Source: Palsa-1400 sp036008545
GTDB taxonomy: Bacteria; Verrucomicrobiota; Verrucomicrobiia; Limisphaerales; Palsa-1400
Reading direction: 5' to 3'
Length of the DNA stretch: 23,381 bases
Assembly: GCA_036008545.1 (NCBI GenBank)
Contig: DASYNM010000416.1
Location: 1 to 23,381, forward strand
The position numbers and the translations under genes are program-made. This document shows positions 22,835 through 23,381 of the stretch, piece after piece. The notes beneath the pieces are model-generated. The model saw only the letters and a list, made by a program, of their open reading frames with translations. It was not told where the DNA came from and did no database searches. Positions within the stretch are counted from its first letter, which is position 1. Every line of letters starts with the position of its first letter.

Positions 22835-23381
22835 TTCATGTTCATGATGTCGTCGAGCCCCTTGAAATAACCCATGTAAAATCCGATGACGCGGATGGCG
22901 ATATAAATCGCGACGGCGAAATAAATAATCTGCGGTCCCCAGCGCGCCACCAGGCGCATGCGACGCGTGCCTTCTTCCTGGAAAAGAGTGTGCAGGCGGT
23001 TCAGCGTTTGGTCCAGTTGCCCGCTGATCTCGCCCGTGTGGTATAGGCTGGCGAAAACACTTGGAAACTGTTCCGACTCGGAAACCAGTTCCGCGGGCGT
23101 GGAACCTTGCTCCAAGCGCGGCCTCCATTCCTGCACGATATGCCGCAGCGCGGGCGAACCGCTGGCGGTGGCGGCCAATTCCCACGCCCCGATAATGGGC
23201 ACGCCGGCATTGAGCAGCGCCTCCAGGGCGGAGGAGAGCCGCGCCAGCGCCAGGTCGCGACGTGCCGTGCCCAGGACCGGCACGGGGCGGAACACGCGTT
23301 CCAGAATGGCGCGCCACTTTTCGCCATGCCGCCCCTGACAAGCAAAGATAAGGAAGAAAACGCCGATATACAGCGGCGCTA
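22831..23381 (-). CDS. Type II secretion system F family protein (GspF/PilC), C-terminal part; 5' end outside the window
   Basis: About 183 residues up to the window edge, open throughout. It begins within a membrane span (PLYIGVFFLIFACQ). The second T2SSF domain follows: ALARLSSALEALLNAGVPIIGAWELAA, SGSPALRHIVQEW, LEQGSTPAELVSESEQFPSVFASLYHTGEISGQLDQTLNRLHTLFQEE. The protein ends with a final span (IIYFAVAIYIAIRVIGFYMGYF). GspF/PilC is the inner-membrane platform of type II secretion or type IV pilus machines and contacts the assembly ATPase. The tail is somewhat unusual, with a polar KGLDDIMNMK end after the last span. No other secretion gene is visible on this side, so the system cannot be specified. 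It overlaps the aminotransferase gene by 4 nt. Confidence 0.88.
   Translation of the reverse strand, partial: APLYIGVFFLIFACQGRHGEKWRAILERVFRPVPVLGTARRDLALARLSSALEALLNAGVPIIGAWELAATASGSPALRHIVQEWRPRLEQGSTPAELVSESEQFPSVFASLYHTGEISGQLDQTLNRLHTLFQEEGTRRMRLVARWGPQIIYFAVAIYIAIRVIGFYMGYFKGLDDIMNMK

Noticed and set aside
22835..23341. Open frame extending the aminotransferase gene upstream to a 555-residue protein
   Set aside because: The added ~170 residues are Arg/Pro/Gly-rich with no family match and are the out-of-frame shadow of the GspF coding sequence.
1..23381. CRISPR array, tRNA or rRNA genes
   Set aside because: No regularly spaced identical direct repeats with unique spacers and no tRNA or rRNA signature sequences were noticed in the intergenic regions.

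Overview
The window looks like a chromosomal segment of a fairly GC-rich member of the Verrucomicrobia, probably of the Pedosphaera/Limisphaerales type. This is inferred from content and not from a marker gene. The pointers are a Reg_prop/Y_Y_Y-type histidine kinase, a large Thr/Ser-rich secreted protein with Ig-like, LamG-like and lectin-like domains ending in FYRLVKP, a TPR-ankyrin protein, mostly weak or absent Shine-Dalgarno sequences, and many intergenic inverted-repeat elements. No rRNA, tRNA, CRISPR array, phage gene or intact transposase was seen.

Left part (1-10800, + strand): the 3' end of an acetyl-CoA synthetase gene, a hairpin spacer, an M19 dipeptidase, and a 31-bp-arm inverted repeat. 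Then come a 1015-residue periplasmic-propeller histidine kinase and its likely partner, a NarL/FixJ-type response regulator, separated by a REPIN-like element. A 606-bp regulatory-looking gap with three copies of AAATTAAGT spaced 40-42 bp precedes a 1378-residue exported protein, which is closed by a strong rho-independent terminator.

Middle (10937-14928, - strand): a two-gene unit of a glycoside-hydrolase/GT2 glycosyltransferase fusion followed 5 nt later by a double-domain ThyX-family protein. The ThyX signature motif appears to be split between the two domains. Upstream lies a 517-bp gap with nested inverted repeats resembling a decayed miniature transposon inside a REP-like element.

Right part (15446-23381, - strand, in transcription order): the end of a type II secretion GspF gene overlapping a class V aminotransferase gene by ATGA. 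A second REPIN copy follows, then an HisKA-type histidine kinase, a further repeat cluster, an OmpR-type response regulator, and an exported TPR/ankyrin/SLBB-like protein. A nearly identical 20-bp box (TTGTCATGsTTTTGTAATAA, 11-bp-period direct repeats as used by OmpR/PhoB-type regulators) lies 31-33 bp upstream of both the kinase gene and the ankyrin gene. This suggests that the two-component system controls itself and the ankyrin protein.

The most noteworthy items are that shared regulatory box, the split ThyX motif, the hydrolase-transferase fusion, and the repeat elements found between kinase and regulator in both two-component systems.
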